A stretch of 64,000 nt of DNA from Bretschneidera sinensis. Taxonomy: Eukaryota; Streptophyta; Magnoliopsida; Brassicales; Akaniaceae. Within the stretch, counting starts at the first letter, position 1; each line of letters begins with the position of its first letter. The stretch lies in the NCBI GenBank assembly GCA_023935145.1, contig CM043699.1:109355536-109419535 (forward strand), read 5' to 3'. The notes under the pieces were generated by a model, which was not told the DNA's origin, made no database searches, and saw only the letters and a program-made list of their open reading frames with translations. A program made the translations under genes and the position numbers. Below are positions 49,226-61,000 of the stretch, in pieces.

Positions 49226-50472
49226 ATAATAAAAACATGTCGACATGTGGGAAGATGTTCTTTAATAATAATTCAAGTATTGCATCCGTTTTAAATATTG
49301 ATTGCATTACTGAAATGCTGATGTGTTGTGTGTTACTGTAAATTTATTTATAGATGAATGAGTTTCATAGAGGGATGGTTATGGTGAAAAAGAAACCTAA
49401 AAGTATGATATCATAAGAACCATCTATATGGTAGACTTTATGATGTGAACCTCATTACGAGGTAATTATGAGATAATTGACGGTTTTAAGGTGAACCAAT
49501 AAATAAAAAGAAGTGATTGATAGTGAATAAGACTTATGATATGTGTAGTGATAGTAAAAAACTATTATCAAGTTATGTGAAATATAATTGATTTAATATT
49601 GGAAGACTATTTATATAGATTAAGTACTTCTAGTAAATTTAATTCACTGAGCTTATGAAACTCATCCCTCATTGTACAATGATTTCAAATAGCAGACATG
49701 ACAAATAGTTTGGTTAGTTGAGCTTCAGACAAAATCTTTTTCTGTGAGCTACGTACATGTTCACATCCTCAGACTAGTGAGAAAATAAAATAAAAATTTA
49801 TTTATAAATATTTATGTATTTTACGTTGTATATTATGTTTAAGTCAATATTAGATTGGTGTATCTCCCCTATTGAAGGTTGAGGATTGATGTAAAAGAAT
49901 TTCTGTTAGTATTATTTTTATTGTTGTATATATATGTTGTGCTAAGATTTTTAAAATGTGACAACACCGTCTTGAGAGTGACAAACTCAAAATAAATTGT
50001 TACATGCACACAATTTAAAAAAAAAAGAAGAAGAGAAAACCGGGCTCATGGCAATCAAACTTGATTTAGAAAAGAATTACGAAAAATTGGAATATGGTTT
50101 CATTCATGACATGTTGAATATATTTAATGCGGTTTCATTCGTGACATGTTGCATTTTTTTAATGTGGTTTCAACTCATTATGTCTTGTATATCCACCAAT
50201 GTGATTTCTTTCTTGGTAAATGGAAGTAAGACTGACCAACTTTCCCCTCCAAGGGCATTAGGCAGAGAGACCCACTCTCACCCTACATATTCATCTTGTG
50301 CATTGAATACTGTCTAAAAATATCCAAGCTGAGTGAAATTATAGAAACTGAACCCCACTAGGTTTGGCAGGGGAGTCCAAAAATCTCTCTTTTAACTTTT
50401 TTGTCGATGATATCATGCTTTTTGTCATAGCTGATAAAAAGAATTGTAATTGCATTTTGAAAACACTCGCAT

Positions 50473-50620
50473 TACATTTGGTTGTATGAAATTGAGATTT
50501 AAAATTAAAATTGAGATGAAATTATACATTTTTTTAACATAAAATTAATTTAAAAAAATTATGATTCAAACTTAATTCCAAACTTCAGTTTCATACTATT
50601 AAACATCACGTCAATGATTT
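50473..50620. mobile_element. small palindromic MITE inside the LINE
   Basis: The insert interrupts LINE code. Its left TTTGGTTGTATGAAATTGAG and the reverse complement of its right end, TTTAATAGTATGAAACTGAAG, are inverted repeats. The internal sequence is AT-rich with no coding. Confidence 0.6.
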
Positions 50621-51321
50621 TTATAATAGACCAAAACAAACAATTAAAGGTAAGAAAACGAAAATGTTATTTTCTCCTAATACTAATCATGACCTTGCTA
50701 CGGGTCTGATTGACCGATTAAGTTCTCATCAAACTAATAATCTTGGAAAATACCTTGGATTCTCGAGAATTCATTCAAGGAAAACAAGCAGCAATTCAAC
50801 GTCATCGTTGAGAAAGTGAGGAATAGGCTTGCTGACTGGAAAACAAAGTATCTTTCCTTGGTTGGGAGAGCAACCCAGGTTTCTTCGGTTATGAAAGCTA
50901 TCCCCAACTACTATATGCAATGTGTGTCATTGCCTGCCACGAAATTAATAAACAATTTTTGTGGCCACTAAAGAAAAGAAAAAAAGATTCATCCTTGTTA
51001 TTGGGAGAAAGTCACTAAATACAAGAACAAAAAAGGGTTTGAGTTTAAAAAGGCTAAACTTATAAACATGTCAAATGCTTGAAAGCTAAGTACCTAAGGG
51101 TATTGAGAATGGCAGTAGGCCAAAATCTACAATTGGTCTAGCATCAGCAAAGGACGGGGCACCTTGGGAAAAGAGCTTAAATGGAATGTTCACAATGGCC
51201 AGAAGACCACTTTTTTAAGTGACCGTCCGTTAGGTTTAGGCCCTTTGAGAGGAGTTACTTTCAGGAAAGCAAATGGGTAGAAAAGGGAAAAACAAAAATG
51301 TTTGGTCTTAAAATAAAAGAA

Positions 51322-51393
51322 AGGGCCCAACCGGGTTCGAACCGGTGACCTCTTGATCTGCAGTCAAATGCTCTACCACTGAGCTATGGACCC
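51322..51393 (-). tRNA. tRNA-Cys: tRNA-Cys (anticodon GCA)
   Basis: The minus strand reads from GGGTCCATAGCTCAGTGG to GGTTGGGCCC plus a T discriminator. The seven acceptor pairs form (one G-U). The D-arm has AGCTCAGTGGTAGAGC, the anticodon stem-loop TTTGA-CTGCAGA-TCAAG gives anticodon GCA, and the T-arm is CCGGTTCGAACCCGG. A- and B-boxes are intact and there is no intron. It fits a functional nuclear (or organelle-like) tRNA-Cys. CCA is not encoded. A T-run terminator (TCTTTTATTTT) lies just downstream on the minus strand. Confidence 0.97.
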
Positions 51394-52041
51394 TTGTTTG
51401 CATTGTCTTCCAAGTTTATATATTTTAACTAGTATTAAGAAATATATTACACCAAATAAAATAATTGAAAATAAATAATATAAAATCTGATAGATAGATA
51501 GAAAAGTATAAGCCGTCAGTTAAATTGACTCTAACGGCTTAACGAAGAGAACCTGTGAATGTGATTTATTAGGTGATTAAGCAATTGCTTGGGTTGGGTT
51601 TGTATAATGAAATGAGTAGGCAAAGGCAGAGGCATGTTGTTTTCCAAATCTAAAAGAGGACTAAGAAAACATGTGACATGTGAAAACTGACTTTTGTGTC
51701 ACAAGGCTGATCAGTTTACCTATGATCTCATCTAATCCATAAAGGCACCAATAATACAGTTACATTAAAGATAAAAGTATATACATAGCGATGTTTGCTT
51801 AAATCACTTCTCAAACGACGCTATAATAGTTATAAAAATTTACAAAATTACGAAAAATCAAATGAGACGACTGTGATTTTTGTATATTGTCAAATATCAA
51901 ATGGATGATAATGTTCAAATTTTAAAAAAAAAATAAAAAAAATGATAAATAGACTCTTGAGATTTCATTCGTGTGTCTATTTCGTATTTCAGTTTTTAAT
52001 TTGTGTTTATTTGATATTGTGAAACCTGGTTTCGTTTATTT

Positions 52042-52305
52042 GAATCATTCCACTCACGTGACCTTTCTTGGATCATCCACCTGTCCATTTAAAACTCAAT
52101 TTCTTTCAAATTATCTGAGATTAAAGGCGAATTAAAATTATTTGAATTTGTTATACTTAAAACTTTTGAGTTTGAATCATTCCACCCACGTGACCTTTCT
52201 TGAATCATTCACCTGTCCATTTAAAACTCGATTTCTTTCAAATTATATGAGATTAAAGATGAATTAAAATTATTTGAATTTGTTATACTTAAAACTTTGG
52301 TTTGA
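52042..52305. repeat. 132-bp tandem duplication
   Basis: Copies at 52042-52173 and 52174-52305 share GAATCATTCCAC, CACGTGACCTTTCTTG, CACCTGTCCATTTAAAACTC and TTATACTTAAAACTTT, with about 8 differences. Each copy contains a CACGTG G-box core. Confidence 0.92.
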
Positions 52306-52753
52306 ATTTATCTTTCGGGTAACGTTATTAGAATCACTGTTCTGGATTTTCAACCCACACAATTTCGTCAGCCTGCCTATAAGATCGGATTATTCCAACA
52401 TTTTGAGAGCAAAACCAATCCAAAAAGCCCAAAGACTATTTATCATATGATCGCAAAGTAAAGAATGAGAGGATTTGAATTAGAATTGACATTATACTTT
52501 ATTCCTTATAGACAAAAAAAAAATTGAATAACAACAATTAATTAAATTTAATAAATACTAATTGTACAGAGCTTTTCCTCTCCTATATATAGAAGACGAT
52601 TGGGAAGTTTTTTAAACAAGTTTAAATCAGACTGCTTAAATATTTTGAAAATAAATTTTACTTTGAAGAGATTTAAGAAAACTGATTTAAATTTGCTTAA
52701 AAAAGGTCCAAAATGACGCCAAAGAAATCTCTCTTCTCTAAACATAAATGAAG

Positions 52754-53500
52754 TTAGACAACATCATTAATCAAACGCTTGTGCCGATTATAGTGTTTCT
52801 CCATCAAAGCTCGCCATGTCTGCAAAGAAAAAAAATAAACGTGTAAACAATAAAAGTACTTCGGAGAATCGAGAGATTATTGTGTGATCTTGATTTCATA
52901 GAACTGTGCACATGCATCTTGTTAATTTACGGGAACTCGAGTTGTAACATTTCAAAAAATTTCTAATTTTTCTTTCGGTCCCAAAAATTACTATTTGACT
53001 TTTTAAGAGTTATCAATGTGTATGTGCACTGTTCCGTGGGATCCATAATTTCTCGTTGAAGTGGAGTCCCCTCTCATATGAAATATTAGTGAGAAATTAA
53101 TTTCTTTAAAAAAAAAAAAACAAAGCAATTAATGTCTCACCTTCTCAATGCTTCTCATAATGGACTTGTTCCGCCTCATATCCCTAGCCTTCAGCTGTGT
53201 CCTCCCAATCCCCAGTTGCCTAAGCAATGCCGACCTCCGTGTCGTGGCTGCCGGAGGAAGAAGCCGTTTCCTCTCCACTAACAAGTTAGTAATACTACCA
53301 CCACCAAAATTGTTTGATGGACTCTCACTGTAATTAAAATCACCTAATTCTCTCAAATCCCTTCTTCTTTTTCGTCTTTTCGACAGCCTTAATTCCTTCC
53401 TTGCCATGGCCTCATCGCTTGAATCGGAACCCAATTCAGCAAATTTGCTAAGCAGCTCATCTGATGATTTTTTGTTGACATGTTGAACTTTACCGTCCAT
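52754..53500 (-). CDS. small basic Arg/Lys-rich protein, two exons, function unknown
   Basis: Exons 53500-53141 and 52819-52754 join in phase (ATTGAGAAG|GTGAGA ... TTTGCAG|ACATGG) to give 141 aa. The N-terminal half has acidic GSDSSDE followed by LRLSKRRKRRRDLREL, a strong nuclear-localisation-like basic cluster. A Gly/Asn-rich linker, then LLRQLGIGRTQLKARDMRRNK and the C-terminal SIEKTWRALMEKHYNRHKRL follow, likely helical. I do not recognise the family. Without splicing the ORF would end three codons later (VRH), but the donor and the conserved-looking continuation favour the spliced form. The promoter side (53500-53580) contains TATATATGG. A nuclear role is inferred only from the basic cluster. 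Confidence 0.72.
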
Positions 53501-53978
53501 TGTGAAATTAAAAGAGAGAATTTGGTTTTGTTTTTTAAAGGGATAGCAGCTGTGGATATATATGGGAGGAGGGAATTTGTTGGTTAGTGACTGAGCTACT
53601 CATGATGTGGGAAAATGGACCGTTAAGGGGTTATGCTAATTATTTGAATAATGAAAGAAGCAAAATATAGCCGTTGGGGGAGAATAATGGAGTTAACAGT
53701 AGTACGATACAATATGTAAGGCAAAGGCATGTGATTTAGTGAAGACAATAAGATACAAAAATTCCCATTTGTTAAAATCGGTAACTACGTGCGGACAGAT
53801 TGCTGATAGTGTTATAGTGGTGTGATATTTTTTTTTTTAAAACAAAAAAAGAAGAGAAAGAATAGTGCTTTTCTTTCTTCGTTTTTTTTTTTGGGCTTAA
53901 ATCCATTTTTGTCCCCAAGGTTTTTCCTAAAGTTTTAACTTCACCAATTTAACCCTTGACATTTTAATTTGATGTAAT
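53501..53978. other. 5' flank of the small basic protein gene
   Basis: GATATATATGGGAGG near 53556 could be a TATA box for the minus-strand gene (it reads the same type on both strands). The rest is anonymous AT-rich spacer with T-runs. Confidence 0.4.
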
Positions 53979-53986
53979 GTCTAGCC

Positions 53987-54990
53987 CATAGGTTTGAAAG
54001 GCGTTTTTTGGGCGCGCTCCGGGGTAAAAACCGTGAAAAACATCTCGGGGTGCAATTGTTGGGGCGCAACCTTCGCTGGGCATACGCCTTTTGGGTTGGG
54101 GCATTCGGGGCAACCAGGGGCGTTCACCCAGTGATGTATTTTTTTTTTTGCTTCTGCGTCTCAAAACGACGTCGTTTCATTTTAGTTAATTAAATCAAAC
54201 AAGTTTTCTTCCCTGCTTGAACCCATGACCTAAAGATTCATAGTCCTTACTCTTACCACTGAACTAACACTGCCGATATGTTATAATTATACTTCACAAA
54301 TATATAATACATGTTATCTAATTTAATAATAATTACAAACTATTTAATTAATCATTTACAAATTACAACAATATAGAAATATAAGTTATACTTGATATAA
54401 TTTATATATAAATATATATTAATATTTATAAAATTATAATTATTAGATTACAAATTAAATTTTGATAAAAATTAATTAATTAATTATAAATTAAATTATT
54501 TTTATTTTGTTATTCTAATTAATTAATATTATTTTATTAAAATTTCAAAACGCCCTAAAAAATTCAAAAGACTAACACGGATTTTCAACTTTTTAGGTCA
54601 GAATTTTAAATTTTCAACATTTTGATTGAACATCATTACAAATGGACCTACCATGTTAAAGGGCCATAGTATAATTTGATGGATACATAAACAACAAACG
54701 ATAGCGTACTTCTAATATCATATGTGATTAAAATTTTCATCAAATTTTTTGATATTTGTGTAAAAATATTTTGATAAATATTCATTCATAGGTCTTAAGT
54801 TAGTAAAGTTTATTGATAATTAATTTATTTATATTATTTCAATTTTTAATATTTTTATAATTTAATTAATATTATTTTATTCAAAACACCCCAACGTTTC
54901 AAAAGGCTTACGCCCCAACGCCTCAATACTTACGCCTCGTCTCATTGAGGCAAAACGCCTCGCCCAACGCCCTCACCTCTGAAAACACTG
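53987..54990. mobile_element. hAT-like non-autonomous element with exact target duplication
   Basis: GTCTAGCC occurs immediately on both sides (53979-53986 and 54991-54998), an exact 8-bp duplication. Ends CATAGGTTTGAAAGGCG and, as reverse complement of the right, CAGTGTTTTCAGAGG are imperfect inverted repeats, and subterminal GGGCG/GGCGT words recur. The interior is AT-rich. It includes a tRNA-like stretch on the minus strand (TTAGTTCAGTGGTAAGAG ... GGGTTCAAGC, ~54215-54272). No transposase is seen. Confidence 0.83.
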
Positions 54991-55276
54991 GTCTAGCCTT
55001 CATCAATTTTTTATTAGGAAGGACATGTGTCACATAATGTGCTTGGATGAGAGTAGTGTTAAGATGGATGACCTCTTTGTGAAGTTTTTGTACTACACCA
55101 ATCCTCTTTATGATTCACCAAAAAAAATATCTATGTTTTGTGGTTCTTATTTTACTACCAAAACAAGGATTTGGTTTGAATTTGAATCGGATAATAAATA
55201 TATCTCATAAGAGGGTTCAATTAAACTAATCAAACCACAAAACAAAACCAAATTGACTTAACGAGTCGATTAGGAT

Positions 55277-55690
55277 CTGATGTAGACAAAATCCACCATC
55301 TAATTAGGAACTGACACATGGCAATTCTAAGGGTAATCTCATATTATAAGAACAATAGTGAACCACATAATGACACGTGACACCTAAAAATGAAAGAAAT
55401 AATAATATTTTTTAGGAGTGAAAAAGTAATTTTTTTTCATAAACCTTAATCAAAATAAGAATATTAATTCCATATGAATCTAGAATACAATTTCCTTAAC
55501 TAAACTTCAATTCTTCCACTATATAATAGGGCTTTTAGATGAAGTAATGTATATCTCATTCTTCTACCCTTTTTTTTTCTTCAATTAACTCAAATTCTCT
55601 CTAAAGTTTCGACTTGATATTTTGAGAGTCTCTTCGAGAGAACCAAACTTTGTGTGATTTTTCAATAGATTAACATTATACGTGGGAAGT
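55277..55690 (+). repeat. possible LTR-like sequence
   Basis: It starts near TGATGTAGAC, has a TATA-like ACTATATAATAGGGC near 55519 and a pyrimidine-rich leader ending in CGAGAGAACC, like the candidate LTR at 45682-46180. A terminal CA, a primer site and a partner are not evident, so this is weak. Confidence 0.3.
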
Positions 55691-56237
55691 GACAAGATGC
55701 ATATTTATGAAACAATGCCATAAAAAGAACTATGAAACAAATAGCTGCCACCACTAATTACAAGACTCACCAGGACCCTCCAAACCTTACTAATCATTCT
55801 CTTCCTCCGCTCGTGGAAATCGCAGGAGGTGATAACCCTCAAAGAGTATCAAAGAATCTTGATAACTCTATGACAAATGTTAGTAGGGCTCATCACTCTA
55901 AATTCGTCTGATCCTAATCCATAAATAACTCTCACTAAAGGTAAACAATCTTACAATCCTAATTCAGAGTTATTTCCCATAACATGCGTGAGTTTGAAGG
56001 GTAGTTGAGTTGCAATGTTGATAGTAAGAAGGCTCTTTTTGCTTAAGTTGGAGGGGACATAAGAGGAACTCATCAAGGAGTTGGGGACGATTTGACGGGT
56101 CATAATAGGGTATTTTTACTCGTAAAGTTTTCAATGCTCTGATATCATATAAATAAAGCAATCCTTTTGATGCTCAGGTGAATTACCGATATATCGAAAA
56201 AATGACAAAAAATGATATACATATGAGATAGAAGAAA
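55691..56237. other. anonymous spacer, possible retroelement debris
   Basis: On the minus strand TGATATCAGAGC (about 56127-56138) matches the tRNA-Met primer site TGGTATCAGAGC at 11 of 12 positions. No confident LTR adjoins it. No gene is supported. Confidence 0.3.
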
Positions 56238-56459
56238 TTATTGGGTGTTCTTGACTTTATGCAGTATTACTATTCACCCGTTGGTAATCTGAGAAAATCT
56301 AGTAGTAATTCCAATGAACTCTAGTGATAACACAATACATTGGTACCACTCAAGTTACTTAGAATTATCACTTGAGTTCCTTGAAATTATAGTTGGAGTT
56401 CCTCATATTACCAATGGATGAATGGTAACACTGTATAGGATTAGAAACACCCAATATTT
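56238..56459. mobile_element. palindromic MITE, ~222 bp
   Basis: The left end ATTGGGTGTTCTTGAC...CAGTATTACTATTCACC and the reverse complement of the right end ATTGGGTGTTTCTAATCC...CAGTGTTACCATTCATCC pair over ~75 bp, leaving a short loop. No coding. Confidence 0.75.
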
Positions 56460-58050
56460 TTTCATGAGGTAAACATGAAATCTAGAGAGAGACAAAGAAT
56501 ATGATGATAAAACTTTCAAGAGAGTTTTTCCATTGTTGTAAGAGTGAATATACACATTTAAATCATTACATAATGGAAGATATAAACAATAATTACAAAG
56601 AGATAATTATGAATTATAAAAAGATAATTGTGCCTTCTCATTGGTTTGTGTTGACTTCTTGATTAATGGGATGAGTTCCTTTATTCACGTATATCAACCA
56701 AGAATTCCTTAAAATTGGTGATTAAGATTACTGTTAAAAATGACATAAGCTAAAAACTGGAAGTTTAATATAATAATAAAGTCAACTCATTGGGTAGCCA
56801 GTCATCTGTCCTTTTGGTGAAAAGAGCACAGATGGATAGTTGCCAAACGCCTAGGTTTGATATTTTAAAAAACACAATTGCATTTGTTTTGATATTTAAA
56901 TGATAATTATTATTCAAGTTTTTAAAATATATGAAATGGATGCGACGAGCATAAATAGCATCATTCTTGAAGAAACTGAGAAGCACGAAAATTTAGACCA
57001 CACACTAAAAGAAAGTTCTTTATGGTATAAAAAAGGGTTTTGAACTTTATTGTGAACTACTTTAGTGAGAAGTTGGGAGCTCTTGAAATCTGAATCGATA
57101 ATTAAAATCTTAATTTGATAAATTTTTGTTTAATACTTATTTATAAAAAATACATATTTTTAATCATTGAATAGCGACGAAGAGGGAAACACTTGGATTT
57201 TTTTCCTTTCATTTCATGGCAAAACGCTAGACCAGCAACAAAGGAAACACCTGGATTAAACACCAATGTAAACTAAAGGCTTAGAAAATGTAATACCATG
57301 CATCAAGTAAATTTCAGTGCATGTCAACCAATATTTAGTGAGCTTAATTACTTACAAAATGTACATATTTATAAGTTTTCTAATAATCTTAATCTATTTT
57401 AAAAATGTCAAAAATATGTTATATAATTGATTCTTTATTATTATTTTTAATCAAATATAAATAAGTACACATTTCATGGAAATAAAAACATGCTTTTTAG
57501 ATGCTTCTCAAAACTAGTGGTCATAATAATGCAAGTTATAGTTAAACATTTCATTTCATTGCATTGCATAAAAAATAATAAAAAATCAAAGCAAACGATG
57601 TTAATTTTGGTACGGTTGAACCTAATTTTTTAAATATGTTATCGTGTCAGTTTGGCTTTACATATAACAGAACCAATGAAATATCAGTCAGTTTTGGATT
57701 ACATTATATTTGAAAAATCAGATCGATCTAATTAAAGAACATAAATGTAGATTTATCCAAATCTCAATGAGATTAATATATTTCTCTCTAAAAATATTAC
57801 ATGGAAAGCTCAAAATAGCCTTATTAAAAAAATTTAGAATAGCTTATAATTAAAAATTACATGGTTTAATTGCTCAAAAATATCAAAACAGCCTTAATAA
57901 AAAAAGTGAAAATAACCTTCCAATGTTCTACTAGTACTTATTAGGGATATATTTGACATTTCAAAACTTCTATGGCAGTATAAATTTATAATTTCCGGTG
58001 ACGAGCGAGTCGTGTTGAAGAATCTCACTCATCTTGTTCCGTTTCCCGCC
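56460..58050. other. intergenic region upstream of POLD2
   Basis: AT-rich spacer with no gene seen. The POLD2 promoter should lie in its last few hundred bases; I see no convincing TATA box. Confidence 0.5.
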
Positions 58051-61000
58051 ATGGAAACCATGGAGATCGACTCAGAGATAAATCTTCAAAGAAAACAATC
58101 TACTTACCAGTCTCTGGTTAATCTCTTTTTTTTTTTTTTTTTTTTCATTTTTGTCCCTTAAAAATTTCTGTTTCCCTTTTGTCACCTCGCTTAATTTCAT
58201 AGAAAGTTTCCTTATAGTAGAAGTTTTTTTTTTCTCCATTTTTTCCTAATTTATGCTATGTTTTCAGCAGGATGAGAAGTTTAAGATTCAAAAGGAGATG
58301 TATAGGGGTCAACAGTACAGCCAGATTTACTTTGCTCGTCTCCACATGATGAGAACTCTGTTGTATTCTCTTGTTCCCAATCGGAAACCCCATTTGCCTG
58401 GTCCTTCTCATTACTCTTTCTCTCTAGCTAAGTATATATATCGAAGTTATTTTTTTGCATTGTTTTTCAATTTGCTATGGTGGGTGGTTGTCTTTCTTGT
58501 TTTTCAAATTGATTAATCATGGTAATCTAAGGTTATGCCTTGGCTGCTTTGCGAAAGTTTTTCTGGGTTGTTTTTGTTTATATTTTAAGCATGGGCTGTT
58601 ATAGCTGTATCAATGATTGCTTTAATTCATGGAGGAATTTGTAAATTACAGTGACTTTGCAGGGTTGAGGGCTTTGAAAACTTTGTGTTAAATGGGTAAA
58701 CTTTCACTGATTTTGAGTATGTTATGGAGTAGTTAGTTTGAGAAATTAAGTTATTTGGGTTTTAGTTGGTTGTTAGACTTTCATTTTGGTCGTATGACTG
58801 GTGTTAAACTTATTGACGTACTTTGATAGTCTGCATTAGTAGTCATTAATTTTATTGAATCCTCCGCTTTTGCAATTTTAGAGAGGGAGTTTGTAATTAA
58901 AGGTTTTTTGTTTTTTTAAGGTGAGTGCAAGAAGTTTTGAGGAAGCTAAAATTGTTTTAACTTATTAGATTTTAGGGTATTGCATTTGATATATTAGATT
59001 GGATATCAACTGAGACTAGAACATAGTGTTGGACATCTTTTTTCTGGGTTTGTTATTCATATTTTTCGTGGGAATTTTGCAGTGCTGTTGACTGAGGTGT
59101 GTTTTCAGAGAATTTATCTAGCATCTGTTTGTTTGCTGCATGGACTGTAAACTGTATATCATGTATAGCATTTGCGCAGTATGTTAATTTTTCAAACAAC
59201 ATACACGTGGATTATTTAAAATCACGTGAGAGAATGAAACAAGCCCTCCATGTTTTATTGAGAGAAATATAGATTTGACTAAGATAATGAATTGATAAGT
59301 TTCTGAGATCCATGGAGTGCTTCAGAAATTTTTTTTCTTGGATTGCAGTTTGTACAGTTTTGGGACTGGAGGAAGGAATAGAATGCATCATAGTTGGAAC
59401 ATTGTACAAGCACATGAAACTCAAACCTTCAATTCTTGATGAGTACTCTAAAGAGGTTTGGTTGTTAATGGATAACTTTCATTATTTGTGTTTCTTTATA
59501 ATGATTGACCTATCAAATTGAGATAGGAAATTCTAAGTTGCAGAAGTTTTTGATTTCAAAAGTTCTTTCTGCTATCGACAGAGATCTACTACCCTGCTTG
59601 TTAAGCCCCATAATTTTATACACTCAGATGATCATTTGGTTTTGGAAGGCGAAAGTGGAAGAGTTAAGCTTCGTAGCACTGTGCTTTCACCATCAGCATA
59701 TGTAACAGGTCTGTATGATGAATAATTAATCATTGGAGTGGACCACATTTTTCTTTTTTGGATCCAATGGCTTGGCTAGGCAACTAGGGGTAGCTCTCCA
59801 CCATCACATAAGCCCCTCCAATCCCAGGTGAAGCATGATTCAATCCCAGGTCCTTGATACAACAACCAAACGACTTCACCAGACATGCTAGCCAGCACCT
59901 TTGAGGTGGACCACATTTTCCTGTCTAGCAAAAGCCCATTTTACCCATTTTTTCATTATGTCCGCATCATGTAGGTAGCATTTATAAAACATTGGTCCAG
60001 TAATGCATGAGTGAATTTGTGAGCTTAACTTATTTGGTCTACCGAATCTTTGTCCCCTCAAAAGGCTCAATTATTGAACTTATAATCCAATAGATACCTT
60101 TTGTGAATGACAACTAAGTATTGTGTTATTCCCATTTGTTTTGAGATTTGATAACCAATGTCATTCTTTGGTAAATGATCACTATAAGTTAGTTGACAGT
60201 CAATCCACCCACATTCTTTATTCTTCTCTCTCTCTCTCCAACCCTATTTTGCTTTTTGTTTATTCATACCCATCCCTGATTGTGTTGGTGCCTAAAGTAT
60301 TAGCTTCTGTCATGGTTGTTTCTCTGGAAATTTAACTGTTTGGACATAATAATTTTTAAATGTTGTTTGATTGCAGCATGCTAATTTTGCATTAACATAA
60401 TACATTTGATAGGCATTGTTGTTGGTTTGCATGGAAAGGAAACTGGTGCTGGTGACTTCTTTGTTCAAGATGTCCTAGAAGCTGGTCTACCGCCCCAGAT
60501 AGAGCTGCCACTTAAATCAAGTATGATATGATATATTTCCTCCTTTTTTCATCCACATTGTATCTATGTTGCGGAAATAATATAAGTAGGTCGCTTATAC
60601 TAGAATCAAGGCATCGATATATACCCTATATGCATTATAGAAACTATAAAAATACGAACCAACGATAAGTGACCTAAACATTGACATTTGTGCTGGTACT
60701 TAGAAGGCAAAGACTACAATAAATGACATGAAATTTGGTGTAATTCATGCAAGAGAGGGCAACCGTGCATTCTCATTTACAGATTCATGATGTGATTTGT
60801 ACCTATCAAGTATAGACAAGCAAAGCTCCTTGTCTGTCCTCTAAATTTTAATTTTGGTCTTCTCTATAACCTTTGAGAATATAGAGAATTTTGAGCAATC
60901 TTTGTTAGTGGTTTCTTGTTCTATTTTTAAATTTTTGTTCAGTATGGTTCCCAGTCATCTTAATATTTCGTGATAATTGATTTCTGTCTATGATTTTTAT

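Larger units (their letters stand above)
47892..50004 (+). mobile_element. ~2.1-kb solo LTR nested in the LINE
   Basis: The interruption starts TGTAATACTC and ends AATTGTTACA, i.e. TG...CA with inverted TGTAA/TTACA termini. The 5 bp on each side are TGGAC and TGCAC, a duplication with one mismatch. It has no gag-pol, primer site or second LTR, hence a solo LTR left by recombination. The long size, TGTAATACTC start and internal GCCGGTATATGCTGG repeats suggest a gypsy Tekay/Del-like family, an inference. Confidence 0.75.
47560..51290 (+). mobile_element. LINE (L1-type) split by a solo LTR and a MITE
   Basis: Two separated blocks make one RT. Block 1 (47590-47891) has AP..DGF, FYHKCWSTVG, IPLEWNQT, KILVSRFKTY and TDNV-like text up to VQELMD. 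Block 2 starts near 50020 with GLMAIKLDLEKNYEKLEYGFI, the next conserved RT segment, then the RG..QGDPLSPY-like region (damaged) and FVDDIMLFVIADKK. A small MITE-like insert interrupts near 50473, then code resumes with NNLGKYLGF, the LADWK..LSLVGRAT-like block and GLGPLRG near 51230. Stops and frameshifts are frequent. The element is 5'-truncated. Confidence 0.85.

Noticed and set aside
54215..54272. Possible tRNA gene on the minus strand
   Set aside because: The tRNA-like boxes lie within a hAT-like element and no cloverleaf closes.
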